64,000 nt of DNA from Portulaca oleracea (taxonomy: Eukaryota; Streptophyta; Magnoliopsida; Caryophyllales; Portulacaceae). A program made the translations under genes and the position numbers. This document shows positions 24,369-36,500 of this stretch, one piece after another. Every line of letters starts with the position of its first letter. Within the stretch, counting starts at the first letter, position 1. The notes under the pieces were generated by a model. The model did no database searches and was not told the DNA's origin. It saw nothing but the letters and a program-made list of their open reading frames with translations. The DNA is taken from the NCBI GenBank assembly GCA_029582165.1, contig CM055882.1, forward strand, positions 14,331,001 through 14,395,000. The letters are read 5' to 3'.

Positions 24369-26380
24369 TTTGTTTATTGTTGTTTCATTTTTTATTTTTA
24401 TTTTTGTTTTGCTATGGCTTTAGTTTTAGAAAGACCGAGGAGGGGGAAGAGTATGGCCGTGTGGGGATATTGTCCAGGCTGTTGAATTCCTATATTCATG
24501 CCTCCTTGTCTGCTTGGGTTAGGTTGTGGTTTCTGGTGCACCTAACAATAACATCATTAATTATACCTTACAAATTTAGCAACCGAGGGGCTCATTGAAA
24601 TTCTGACTCAAGAACCAACATTAATAGTCCTACTGCCTGGCCACTCGATTCAAATAACAAATTCACCAATGTTTTTTGGAATTCTCAGATGTTATTGGTA
24701 TGGTTTGGAGCATTGTCAGTTGTATATTTATCGGAGTTTGCTCATGTGTTTTACAGATAATTGTTACTACTAGTTACATTAAATATTTACCTCAAACTGT
24801 GTTGGACAATTTACTTTTTTTTTTCTTGAAATAAATGGCAATTGGCACCGTAGTGCTTTGGATTCTGATTGAAACAAAATGGGCAATCTTTGAAATTGGT
24901 AAATTATAGAACCTTGGAAGTTATCTCTACAACACAATATATATTACATGTATTCAGAATATATGTTTCAAATATTTGTGATGAACAATTATAATAATCA
25001 GAGCGAATAACCTAACATATATAGGTGAACAATCGTAATATTTGGAGCAATGTTTTGGGTGCACCTAATAAATTACACCTACAACACAACTGAAGCCAAA
25101 TGTCTCGGAGGTAAGAGTGCTCCAACGGCCAGGATCAATTTCTTTTATGAGCAAGAGTTTGAGAGCTTTTATATTTAAAAATGCTTAATATCACCTATCT
25201 TCTTCTTTTTTTTTTTTATGGATTCAAAATTTCACTAAATTTGGAATTTCTGATGCAATCAAGTGAATCAACCATTAGGCATTAACTTTGAACTTTCCCC
25301 AATACTTTCGCCAAAGCTCCGTTTCTGGGAAAGAAAAAAAAAAGAAATCTTTGAGTTCTTAAGAAAATCGCCATGGGGATGGATATGATAATTTGAAGAG
25401 ATTGAGAAATATAGAGAGGATGGTGAGCCATTGTCAAGCATGCGTTCATGTCATTAAACTGACACATACAATAAGCAATCTTTGCAAATGGTTTGCTTTG
25501 CTCTTGTATGGATGATTTTGCTGCCCGCTCTGAAATTTGAATAATAAAAATTAATAATAAACAATCTTTGCATAAAAAATTAAAAAAAAAACCCACATTC
25601 TTTAGTTGTTATGTCACTAAACACTGATAGAGTGACAGGCACATACAACAAACAAATTTCCTCTTAGTTATGTCATGTCACTTCTACAAATCATTGTCCA
25701 GCAATCAATTTCCAAATGCATTTGTAAAACCATGATTGCAAGTTTCAACCACTTAAACTTGTTTTTACTTATGAACAGAATCTATTGTTCCAAATCTATA
25801 ATCCTAATAAGAGAATTTCAAAAGAATGCAATTTTCCCCATAAAACCCAGATTTTCAGAATTGCTTTTTAGTGCTTTCCCTGTACTAAAAGTAAATGCAA
25901 AACCGGACCCCTACCCCCCTCCTTTTTCATCTTTTTTTAATCTTTAAGTAATCTAATAAAAAGGGTTCCATCATGATCATGATTAAAGCCAGTTGGGTTT
26001 TCTGGAATTTGAGCAATAATGATTAACATAATCACCAGGGAATAATATGGTACTAGTGCAATTTTTGGCTTTTGGAATTACTACTTCATACTTGAGGACT
26101 TGACTTTACATTTCTTTTCAGTCCATACATACATATGTATGTAATGTTTTGTGCCTTTACATCCAATGATAATCATATGCCTTCGGCGCGGCTTTCTTCT
26201 CAAAAAGTATGGCATGTTTCCTGTTGCATATGCTCTCATCATTACAATGCTTGCATTCTGGTGGTCTGCTATGCTAGCCAGTCCAAAGGGTTCCTTTGCT
26301 TACACAAAAAGTCCTTTTCTTGGGTCTTTTGTTTTTGTGTGTGTGTACACTGAGAGTTGTGGGATTAGATCTGTGAACAT
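24369..26380. other. AT-rich intergenic DNA, no gene recognised
   Basis: Only short open frames without family resemblance. GGTGCACCTAA.AATA occurs twice in direct orientation (about 24536 and 25059) and TGAACAAT-type motifs occur near 24980-25030, hinting at old repeat debris. Confidence 0.5.
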
Positions 26381-26384
26381 ATTA

Positions 26385-26565
26385 CATGCACTTGGAGCGT
26401 GTGCTCCGGGCAGGTATGAGTAAATAGTTATGTTATTGGGAGTGAACATCAGGAAGGTATGTGTGAACAATTGTGCTATTAAAAGTGAACAACGAGTAGA
26501 TATAAGTGAACAATTATATTATTAAGAATGAACAATGATCAAATCTAGAGCACATGCTCCATGAG
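26385..26565. repeat. Small foldback with internal GTGAACAA tandem repeats
   Basis: Left end CACTTGGAGCGTGTGCTCC pairs with right end TAGAGCACATGCTCCATGAG. Between them are about four degenerate repeats of GTGAACAA.T.TGTTATTA.G (about 37-45 bp spacing). No target duplication was established. The inverted ends plus internal minisatellite resemble the larger foldback at 45691-46411. Confidence 0.55.
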
Positions 26566-26884
26566 TATATAATAAATTGCAGTGAATTAGCTGTCTGGAT
26601 TAACCGTTTGCAAGGAATTATTCAATAAACTAACTGTTTAGTACAAGCTATTCACTACATGCAGTTAATGAAAAGAAAGAAAACTTAGAGATATTTAATA
26701 AAACATTTTGCTTTAATTCATTACAATTTAAATATGGACATTTTTTTTTAAAATCAAGGTAAGAAGAGGTACGAGTTAACTCAGGATACTTTTTTCGTCC
26801 CAAGTTATTAGCAAATAAAATAAAAGAAAGATCAGTAGAAGGGCTATGATCGATCCTAAAGAAAATAATTTTGAATGAGTTGCT

Positions 26885-27460
26885 TCTTGTTAGTTAACCA
26901 ATTTGTCGCCATGTTAGCCTCTCGAAAGATATGATGAACAGTAACATCTTCACATTGTTGGAAGTAGTTTTTGATATCCCGAATGAGAATGGCCATATCC
27001 ATTTGTCACGGAACATTGATAACACCCTGGATTGCTTGAATAAGGATATGATTGTCACTCTCAACTTGAACTTTCCTATAATCTGCTTAAAGAGTGCTCT
27101 GAAGCTCCAGTTTGAGAGCTAAGGCTTCAGACAAAAGTCACAAAATGATAGGTTCGTCAGTAAGTTTGTAGGAACCTACACGAAGACATATGCCAAAATG
27201 ATGCTAAAGGATGAATTCAATTGTTGCCCCTCTATGAATGACAGAGCGACCACCGTTTAGCTTGACCCACCTCGGTTGAGTCTCTTTGACCCAACAAAAG
27301 CCATGCGTTGATGGCTAACCTGCCTCAAGGAAGGATGGTTCAGAGAAGCATTAAAAGATCTCCTCGCTTGCCACTTTGCAAAGCTTTTCTTTGCTCGCAT
27401 GATAACTCTGATCGATATGGTTGACGATGGAGTAGTTGACGACACAATCATTTTGCTCTT
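26885..27460 (-). pseudogene. LINE-type RNase H (RVT_3) domain remnant
   Basis: Minus-strand translation gives PRWVKLNGGRSVIHRGATIE (RNase H domain start), then RVGSYKLTDEPIIL, then SEALALKLELQSTL, VQVESDNHILIQAIQGVI, MAILIRDIKNYFQQ and HHIFREANMATNWLTN. This is the order of the RNase H-like C-terminal domain of plant L1-type LINE ORF2 and related proteins. At least two in-frame stops and a frame change break it. The upstream RT part is missing. The second such fragment is at 59850-60450. Confidence 0.75.
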
Positions 27461-27628
27461 TTCATATGCTCCAAAGCAGGTACGTAACTCTTTTGAACTC
27501 GCTGAGAGTTAGACATGATGGACCTGACTCGAGTTAAATTTTAGTTGGTCAAGTAGAAAGAGGTCGACCACCAGGGTCATTTGGTTCGCCCCAGATCTTG
27601 CTAATGTGGGACCCACACTGGGTTTTTA

Positions 27629-27629
27629 T

Positions 27630-27687
<58 letters not shown>
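27629..27687. repeat. (ATT)n microsatellite upstream of the RhoGDI gene
   Basis: About 19 uninterrupted TAT/ATT units, ~175 bp before the start codon of the RhoGDI gene. Confidence 0.97.
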
Positions 27688-27689
<2 letters not shown>

Positions 27690-27861
27690 CCTTAAAAGAT
27701 GTTCCATATGTCTAGTAAGCAAAGCTTTAAAAGCTGGGCTAACCCAACCGTGCACCCTGAGATTTTCTTTTTAAAAAAAAGAGAAAACACCACCTTCTAC
27801 CTGTAGTTTGGAACTTTGTCTGTCACTACTGTTAGTGTGTGAAAGTTGAGCAGTAGAATCA

Positions 27862-30800
27862 ATGTCGGTTGCTGTGAGATCTGTTTCTACTTCCATCCTC
27901 TCTTCTAACATCAAGGAAGATCAAGCTCACAAAAATGGCAACTCAGATGACTTAAACAGCTGTGAATTTAAGGAGCAACTTATGAATGTTGATGGTATTA
28001 TTAATGGCAAAGATTTGGCTGAAGAAACCACCAAAAAACCTGCATCTGATCATGATGAAGCTGATGCTGCTAATGATAATGATAGCTTGAAGTCGAGTTC
28101 GGAGTTGAGTGTTGTTAGTTCTAATGAACAACTTGACAAGAATAAGGTATGCTTCTTAATTTCTCTCATTCTTTGTCATAATCTCTCGCTTCCTCGATCA
28201 TGATGATATATAAGATAAGATTGTCTATATCTGGAGTTAGAATTAGATCAAACATGAAGCTATGAGTTTAAATCCAAATCGAATATTCCACCAATCTTGC
28301 GGCAAAACGGAGTTGTGGGGTCTAATGTGACAGTCTTATCTTCATGAATTAAGAAATTGAGAGAGATTGGATCCTAACATTTGTTCTCTTTGTTATGGAT
28401 GTAGGATGATCAAAGCTTAAGCACTTCCAAGCAACAAGTGCTTGGAAGCATCAACTTATCTCCTGTTTCAGGTAAGAAACAATAAAGTCTTGCACAAAAT
28501 TTAAATCACCTTAATGCATATACAACAAAATAGATACTGAAAAGCATGAAAGTTGAAGGTTATTATTCACAATTTTGAACATTTGTTAACAATACTAGAA
28601 AAGAAAAGAGTGATAATACTTGTTTTAGAGTAAGACACTATTTAAGTGCCTTGCTTTTCTTGAAAGTAATATTTTTTGACACTAATTTTTTGGATAGGTA
28701 TCATTAATTATCAATGATAAGAAACATGAAATCTATTGGCTACGTAAATTATTATAAATGACACTCTAATCGAATGAGTCTCATCTGCTTGGCATATTTT
28801 AGACACTTTTTTTAAATTTAAAAACTAATGTATACAGATATGAAAATTCTACCATAGTTTTTTTTTTCAACTATGGTAGTTGAAAAGTTTATACTATTAA
28901 TTTATCAAAAAGAAATTATATTTGTTAAAAATATTTATGTCCTACTAAGCATGGTTAATTATTGTAACAAGTTATTTTGATCAACCTATATTCATTTGAA
29001 TTTTTATGGTAAAATCAATGGTATTCGCACTTTTCAACTACGATAATTGAAAAAAATTCAATTATGATAGAATTTCCTTAAAAATATTCAATTTCAGTGT
29101 GTTAGTAAAATCAATAGTATTCGCACTTTTCAATTGCGATAGTCGCACCTTAACTTGGTTGGTAATGTGTTACGTTGTTTGGAAATTGCAATGAAACAGA
29201 GAGCAAAGAAGTAGAAGTGAAGATATTGAGGATGTGCATACTCTCCCCTGGTCGAGCAGATGTTGTTATGCCAATACCATTTCCTACTACAACTTCTAAG
29301 GCCACCCTTTTCACCCTCAAGGAAGGCAGCAAATATCGCACCATTTTCCATTTCACTGTCTCCAACAACACTGTCAATGCCCTCTGTTACTCCTACATGG
29401 TTTGGAAGGCTGGAGTTCGAGGTATATTTATATATGTAACCAATCCATAATCACTTCCATCCTATATATTCTTGTCTTCTCATGCTTCACTACCAAGGTA
29501 TGCTAATTATGGGTTCTAACATATCATATGGGAGGCTAATGTCAAGTTTATAATATATACACTTTGATCTAGGATTTGGCCCTGTTCTTTAGAGTGATTG
29601 GGTTTAGTTCGGATTGGTAGGGTAAAGAGAGGAAAGAAAAGGAAATGTAGAGATTTAATTTGTTTCAGTGTAAGTCAGTTGTGGGGTGGAAATTTTTTAT
29701 TAATAAAATTTGAATATGTTGGATAAATAATGACAGGTTATAAATGTTGGAAAAAATGGAATGGTTTGATAATAAAATAATATTATTTCAATTTCTTTTT
29801 TATTATTTTGAGTTTGGTTTGAGTGTTTTTTAAGAAGTTTGGTAAGGTAAAGTAAGATAAGGTAAGATAATGTAAAATTAAGTTAAGTTAAACCTAACTT
29901 GCTAATCTTAAGGACAGGGCCTTTACCTAAGAGGCTATAGTTGATTCTTACTTTTATGTAAGGATAGTCCTTTGCTTGGGCCTTGGGGGACAACTATAGT
30001 ACGTCTATATGTGAAACTATGTCAACTAAAAGTTTAAGCTAATAGTTGAATGTCCAATGATGGTTTTATGTTCTAGTACTATATAATGAAAGGGGCCATG
30101 AATTATATATATTAAAATGCTCAAAGCTTATACATTTGAACTGAATTTGTCAGTAAATTTTTCTGGGGTTTTGGTTTCTTCTCATGGATGTATATATGCT
30201 GACATGAACCATGCAGTGTGCAACACTAAGAAGATGATGGGGAAATTTAGTCCACATGAAGAACCTTATACATTGGAACTTGAAGAAGGAACTACTCCTA
30301 CTGGATTCTTTGCTAGGGGCCCTTTCTTGGTCAGATCCAAGGTAATTTTATGTCTTTCAGTATACGTTTTATTTGAGCTATCAGAGTTGAGTTATTATTG
30401 GTCATAAAAGAGTAAAGTTACTCCGTCACAAACTATTTATATCCTCAAGACTTGAATATGAAATCTTGTTTAAAAAAAATAAGCGCGGAATTACTACAAT
30501 CAATGTGTTCAGCTGGGACAAAGTTTTAATGCAAATTCTAATATGAGACTGTGTCACGTAAATTTATTATGAGACGGATCTCTAATAGATTCATCTTTTT
30601 AATATTTTATTATAGTTAATAAGTGATACTCCGTATTATAATGACTTTTTAATATAAATATAACTAATAATTTATCAAACAGTATTACTATCGAATTAAA
30701 GTCACATATATAAATAAATTATTAGTCACTTTTATATTTATAAAAAGTTACAACAGTATGATACATTTGACCACAAATTGATGGTGAGGGTGTCATGTAA

Positions 30801-30968
30801 GATTTATTGAAGTTTTAATATATGAGAAATGGTGTATTAATTATTTAGTTAGACCTAACATTTTGGTGTATGTATTTGTAGTTCACGGATGATGATGGTA
30901 AGGTTTACTTGGACACCACTTACTACTTTGACATCAGAAAGGATTGGGGAGCAACAGACAAGTGCTAG
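27862..30968 (+). CDS. Rho GDP-dissociation inhibitor (RhoGDI), ROP regulator
   Basis: Cytosolic protein that extracts prenylated ROP GTPases from membranes and keeps them GDP-bound. Exons: 27862-28146, 28405-28471, 29200-29421, 30217-30341, 30882-30968; phases close at 261 aa (plant members ~220-260). Residues 1-115 are acidic and Ser/Asn/Asp-rich, as in the disordered N-terminal arm. The Ig-like prenyl-binding domain follows: KILRMCILSPGRADVVMPIP, FTLKEGSKYRTIFHFTVSNN, VWKAGVRV, MGKFSPHEEPYT, EEGTTPTGFFARGPF, then TTYYFDIRKDW near the C-terminus. It looks divergent from the Arabidopsis SCN1 type (FFARGPFLVRSK where SCN1-like proteins have a FARGSYSARTKF-type segment), so it may be a specialised paralogue. 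Convergent with the MACPF gene downstream. Start is the first ATG of the acidic exon; intron 3 carries a MITE. Confidence 0.92.
28262..28380. repeat. Dispersed SINE-like repeat in RhoGDI intron 1
   Basis: AAATCCAAATCGAATATTCC, then GTGGGGTCTAATGTGACAGTC, then AGAGAGATTGGATCCTAACA. The order matches the two tandem copies in MACPF intron 6. It ends 25 bp before exon 2. Confidence 0.5.
29011..29143. repeat. Short direct repeat in RhoGDI intron 2
   Basis: TAAAATCAATGGTATTCGCAC then TTTTCAACTACGATA at 29011 recurs as TAAAATCAATAGTATTCGCA then CTTTTCAATTGCGATA at 29106. A palindromic CAACTATGGTAGTTG-type motif lies nearby at ~28850-28890. The second copy ends ~57 bp before exon 3. Confidence 0.6.
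29578..29921. mobile_element. Tourist-like MITE in RhoGDI intron 3
   Basis: 344 bp. Left end GGCCCTGTTCTTTAGAG and right end CTTAAGGACAGGGCC form inverted termini. Both sides have TTT (29575-29577, 29922-29924), a possible 3-bp duplication. Termini resemble those at 23376-23681. The interior has GGTAAGATAA tandem motifs near the right end. Confidence 0.65.
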
Positions 30969-31534
30969 AGTTGGTCCATTAATTGTCCTTAATCTCCCAA
31001 TATTAATTAATCCAAGTGAACTTTGTTTATTGCCCTTTAATTTCCCTTTATTTTGCTTCATAGCAATTGCAAAATCTATGTTAGTCCATTCCAACAAAGT
31101 GGCATGCACTCAAATTTGGGCCCTTCGTTTTTACCTTTTCGTGTATGCAAAATAATTTGTATTGATAACTCTCAAACTAATGCTTATCTCATTGTTCACT
31201 TACTTTGTACTAAAATAATTTTTTGGGGTCACTAATTAACAAAGAAAATTAGTATATATGCCCTATAACTGACCTATAATACTTTAAAATTGATCTCACA
31301 TTGTTGGGACAAAAAAAAAAAAAAAGGCCACACTGATTTTTTAGTGGATTTTTACTTTATGGCTAACTAAAATTGACAATGAACATATGATTCCAAATTC
31401 GCTCAATAGAGTGATTTTGATTAATGCACTAAAACCTTTTGTAATGAAAAAAATTATGATATGCAAATACAAGATTAATTAGTAATTTATTTACGGTGAT
31501 TTCGATTAAAGTTATCTATAAGATGACAGTTAAG

Positions 31535-32160
31535 TCCGAATCCGGATTCGCTTCGACTAAAAAATCAAAATCCGAATTCGACTAAAAGAACTCCGAATCC
31601 GAATCCGATTAAAAAAATATGACTCCCATTATAATTGGGGCGGGTATGGAGGTGACCACCTTCGATCTTATTAAGTCCGATTTGGTCAGTCCAATTAAGT
31701 TCGATTATAATAATTAATATAAAAAAATTTTAAAAAAAATTGAAAATTAAAATGACCGATTTTTTTATAATAGATTGTAAAAGTTTATTTTTTTTAAGGG
31801 AAATCGTGGATTACTATTAGCCATTAGGGTTCCATTTCATCAGTTTCACTTCACCTGCCCTACGCATCCCAGCCCCCGCCCCTAGGCTCCCATCGTCCCC
31901 TTCACTTCATCGCTGTCTTCTGCTCTTCACTTCACAAGTATGATATATAACCAGAGGTAGTCGAAGTTGGAAGTAATCGGAGCTGGAAGAAATCATTTTA
32001 TGGAAACATATAACAGGTAATCGGAGTCGGAGTTGGAGTTAGGTACATCCGATTAAGTTTAGATTTGGAGGTCCTCCCACCTCCGATTAATCGGATTTAG
32101 AGGTGGACCTCCACCTCTGATTATTAATTGGAGCAAAGTTAGGGGTACCTACCTTCGATT
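31535..32160. repeat. Degenerate TCCGAATCCGATTAA / CGGAGTCGGAG repeats in both orientations
   Basis: Left part is rich in TCCGAATCCG and CCGATTAA. The right part (about 31960-32155) carries the complementary-type GTAATCGGAG, GGAGTCGGAGTTGG and TTAATCGG motifs, so the block can fold on itself. Possibly a decayed foldback element. Confidence 0.5.
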
Positions 32161-33079
32161 TGCCTCCGACCCATTGTCATTCCTAGTTATTTATTCATAA
32201 ATTATTAATTATATTTATATTAATTAAAAAGTCATTATATTATAACTTGCTAGTCATATAAAAACTTTTTAAAATTAACCCACCAAAATTTTCCATCATA
32301 ATTTTTGGATAAATGGTTTCATCTAAAAATTTAAGTTAGACAAATCATTATAAAGCTGTAGTAAATTAAGCACAGTTAAATCTTACTCCCTTTGTTTCTT
32401 TGTGAGACTTGCAGATAGTATTCCAGCCACAATTTAAAAAATTCATTGGAAAATCCCCATGATCCAACAAGAACCCTAGAATATGGAGTTTTGACAAGAA
32501 AGATCAACATATTCCCATCCATCTTTCCTAGCTTTATGATCATGATGATGAAGATGGGATGGCATTGGACCCCATTATAATTATTTTAACCAAAAGGAAA
32601 ACATTAAACTGCTCAATTAACTTTATGTTTTCCTTTCATTAACTTATCTACCAAAAGAATAAAATAGATGTCCTAAACACTAAAGTAATCATCATATCAT
32701 ATGCTAATTATATTCAAACTTCTCAAATCTATTTCCACTATGCTGATCATTATGCTTACATATATCAACCTAACTACCCTCCCTTTTTTTTGGGGGGGGG
32801 GGGGGGGGTAGCCTATCTAACATAGAAAAGCACAGTAGAAGAAAACTATAAATATATCAACATGACTTACTAAGTCTAACTAATCTTTCAACTAATCACA
32901 TTTATACATATAATGTATTCATCTTCAATTGGTCATCACCTAACCCTGCAATATCATACTTTTCAAGTTATCATTCCATCAGAAAATTCATGGTTTACGA
33001 AATTTTGACCTTACCCATTTATATATGTATAGGAATACAAACAACTTTATTTAAGCGGGCATTTCAACTAGTCCTGGCA

Positions 33080-33185
33080 AAAGTTAACTGACCCGAAACC
33101 GACCTGATTTTTTTAAACTTGAAATACAACAAACCCGAAATATGGGGCATATCGGACCGGACCCGACCCGACCGAATTGACAGGT
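33080..33185. repeat. GACCCG-type dispersed repeat
   Basis: CTGACCCGAAACCGACCTGA and then GACCCGACCCGACCGAATTG followed by ACAGGT. Shares ordering and the ending GAATTGACAGGT with ~15878-16003 in PWD intron 7. Confidence 0.6.
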
Positions 33186-33329
33186 CTTGTTTCAACTATT
33201 CTGTTGAAAGAATCATTCCAAAAGACCCACCAAAACAAAACTATTGGATATTTGGATGTCATGTGTGAAGAATAATGCTGAACAGTTTCATGAATGGACA
33301 AGATCGTGCCCTAGTCCTTCTCACTTTGA

Positions 33330-33335
33330 TTTATT
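33330..33335 (-). terminator. Candidate polyadenylation signal of the MACPF gene
   Basis: AATAAA on the minus strand about 250 bp beyond the MACPF stop codon. Confidence 0.45.
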
Positions 33336-33581
33336 ATAAGCCAACCAGAATAAAATGTACTTAAATACCATGAGCCCATGAAACGGGAGAAACCAAAGAA
33401 CACAGAGAGGTGAATAGAGAAGATGGAATCCATCACTTCATCTTTGTTTCCTGTACATTATAGAACTGTCACAGCATTTTTCGTCAACCGAATCTAATTT
33501 CATATAGGAGTAACCTCTGAACAAATGTGACATGATCAGCAAACATACACCTCAATACCGATTTATGTACACACCAAAATT

Positions 33582-36500
33582 TTACTCATCGTTCGTATAG
33601 TCTATCAGCGCAAACTTTACATGTAGACCTATCTTCCCTACGTCAGTAACCAACTTGGCGGCTGTGACCAACCAATGGCCCGGAGTGTCATGTGGGCCCC
33701 GAACCACCTCCGAGGTGTCCACGTATTTGAGCAACTTCTCATAGTGGACCGGCACTGGTGGGCCATTCGGGTACACCCCGGAGTTGAGGACCGCTGGAGC
33801 CTTATTTTTTGAGGTCGGGTTTGCTTTGGAAGTGAAGGTGAATGTCGTGCTGAGTGTCATGAGGATGCTTGACCTGCGCGATGTTTCAGGTGGGGCCGCC
33901 CACTCGGTTGTCCTGATGGTGCAATTGGGTATATGACTGTAGAGTAGCCGGAGGTGAAGGGCCGTCTTTGGCCACCTCCCTTTCGTCACGAGCTGGGCCC
34001 CGGTGACAATGTAAACCCCACTGGTTTCCCCGTGGAGCCAGTTAGGGTCATGGGTCACAGCTGACGTGCAAACCCGAGAGAACCTCTTCCATTTGACCGG
34101 TTCCAGGTACTGAGATTGTGGTTCTAGCTCGTCTGAGCCTCTCCATCGAGACGGGTTCCTCCTGGGGTCGTTTGGGGATGAGAATGTCATTGAGTTTGGA
34201 AGGGTTGTCAGATGCTGAGCGTGAATGGCTAGTTGGTTACAGTGCTTTCCTTCTAGGTACAGCCGTAGACCGACTATTGGTTTTTCAGAACTATAGACCT
34301 ATAAAATAGGGCAGAGTTAGATGCAACGAGTAGAAACTATTAGTATAAAATCCAAAATCCAAATCCAATACTCTGAAATCCCGCCTAGTACCACCTAAAG
34401 TGTGGAGGGGTCTCACATACCAGTCTGACCCCTGAATTTTACAATTCAGATTTCAGAGAGACTGGTTCCACTTGACCGAAGATCTAAAAACCATTCATTA
34501 CTTATTATAAATTCAAAATCCAAACTCCGAAACTCCACCACCAGATGAGGTGTGGAGGAGTCTCACATATAGCAGTCTTACCCCTGAATTTTGCAATTAA
34601 GAGAGACTGATTCCAGTTTACCCAAGATTTAAAAAACATTCAGTACCCATTACTCTCCTTGGAAAATAAGCAAAGGAGGTTTATTATTAGTAAGGCATGT
34701 TGCTTTAGTTCATTCATCACAATCTAAGTAGGAAAAATAATCATTGTTCAAACAGTAGAAACTATAAATTGATGATGAAAAGGGAGAGATAATGACCTTT
34801 GCTGAATTAACATGAATCTTCGGACCCATTAAGCTGAATCGTAGGGGAGAAGAGGAGGTTGTTAATCTTTGATGCTGGAGAGGGAGCTCATTGTACAATG
34901 GTGCCCATTGTCTCGGGACCTGGAACTCCAGGAAGTACTGCAGATCATCTGGATCAGGTTTATCTGAGAAAAGCACGAGTAAATCAATGCTTAATTGCTC
35001 ACAAAATGCAACAAGATTCAGGTTAGCGCAGAAAAAAATAGACACAAGAATGCGTGTCTGGCAAAGAGAATAACTGAGAAACGTTTGCAGAACAGCTTTG
35101 GGACAAGTTCCATTTTTATTACTTCTCTGGGCACGAGGTTGTGACTACTGTGTAGAGTATAGCCCCAGCAAACTACTTCAACATGTTCTGAAACTTTTTC
35201 TGGGTCTTATGGAATCAATCTCTCTACAAACGGTGATTTTTTTCAAGGTAAGACTGACTACCTATATCTGGATCTCCCTATAGCCCGTGAGAATGGGACC
35301 CGACATTGGAAGTAGTACCAGGCTTAACCCTAAATACGTTGGTCATGAGATCAATGACAAAGTGGAAAAGATCCCCTGCCCGATAAAGAAACAACAGAAG
35401 ACCAGAATTGCAAAATGCACAAATTTGCAGAGGGGCAACAAAAAAACTTACATCTCAAATACAAGTTAATTGCATGACTAAGGTAACCACTGCCAGGAAT
35501 CCCAGCAAGAAGCGAAGTGATAGGAACAAACTTGAAGAGAATTGCATCAGGATTCTTGGGTACTGTCTGAAGCCATTGGGAATGACTATGCAGATACACT
35601 TGTCCCCCTCTTCTTGTTCGTATCAGTGTGAGTCCCTGATCCACGTTATCAATATCATTAGCAAATGCAGAGTCATCAAAATAAAACGTAAGCTAAACCA
35701 CAGATTTAGGTTCACTTACATCCTTGTTTGACTTTTCTACAATGCTGGTTAATTGTAACATGTTAGACTGCAGAAGACGATCGAAGACCTCCGGAGCCTG
35801 TATGTTGGGAAAAAATAAGGTCATATGTTTTTACATGGACAATTTACAGAATGACATGGACAAACCATTCGAGCTTGTAGAGTACCTTTTGTTTTCTATC
35901 CTTAACTTTCCTTAGCATCACTGGATCTTTTCCATCTGAAAACAAGGTATCACAAAGATCCTCCAGATGTTCCCTGAGTTCGGCAGCAGGTAGTTCTGAT
36001 GAGGGATCTTGTCTAAGACAAATTATTTCTTGACCTCCAACAGCAAAACCCACAATTATATGTGTTCCATACTTCCGGATGAACCTGCCTAACAAGTAAG
36101 ATCATCAATCCATGAAGAAACCGAGAAAAAGGGAACCATACTGTAAAGAAAGTGAAGTGGCCATTATAAACAGAACAGACAGAGTTCCAATCAACACAAC
36201 CATCATACATTCAAAGACAACCTTGTCCTCAAGCATTATACATAAACAAGAAGGATCAGTGTTAAAACTACTTAGCCATGGTTGGTTCAAGCAATCGTGG
36301 GGGTGTCTTACTGCATATAAACTTAAACTTCATAGTTGACATTATGGTGGCAAGGAATTCAAGAGTGAGAATTGGTGTGATCCTAAAATACTCAAATCCA
36401 ATACTTAGAGCAAGTAAATGATGTATACATTGTCACTTGTTAATGAGAGTAAAAGCTACTAAAATTTACCTTGACAATGATGCCGGATCCCAATGAGAAG

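Larger units (their letters stand above)
30969..33329. other. Intergenic region between convergent RhoGDI and MACPF genes
   Basis: Contains the RhoGDI 3' UTR, GGATTCGG/CCGAATCC-rich DNA (31535-32160), a poly-G tract (about 32791-32808) and a GACCCG-type dispersed repeat (33080-33185). No gene recognised. Confidence 0.6.
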
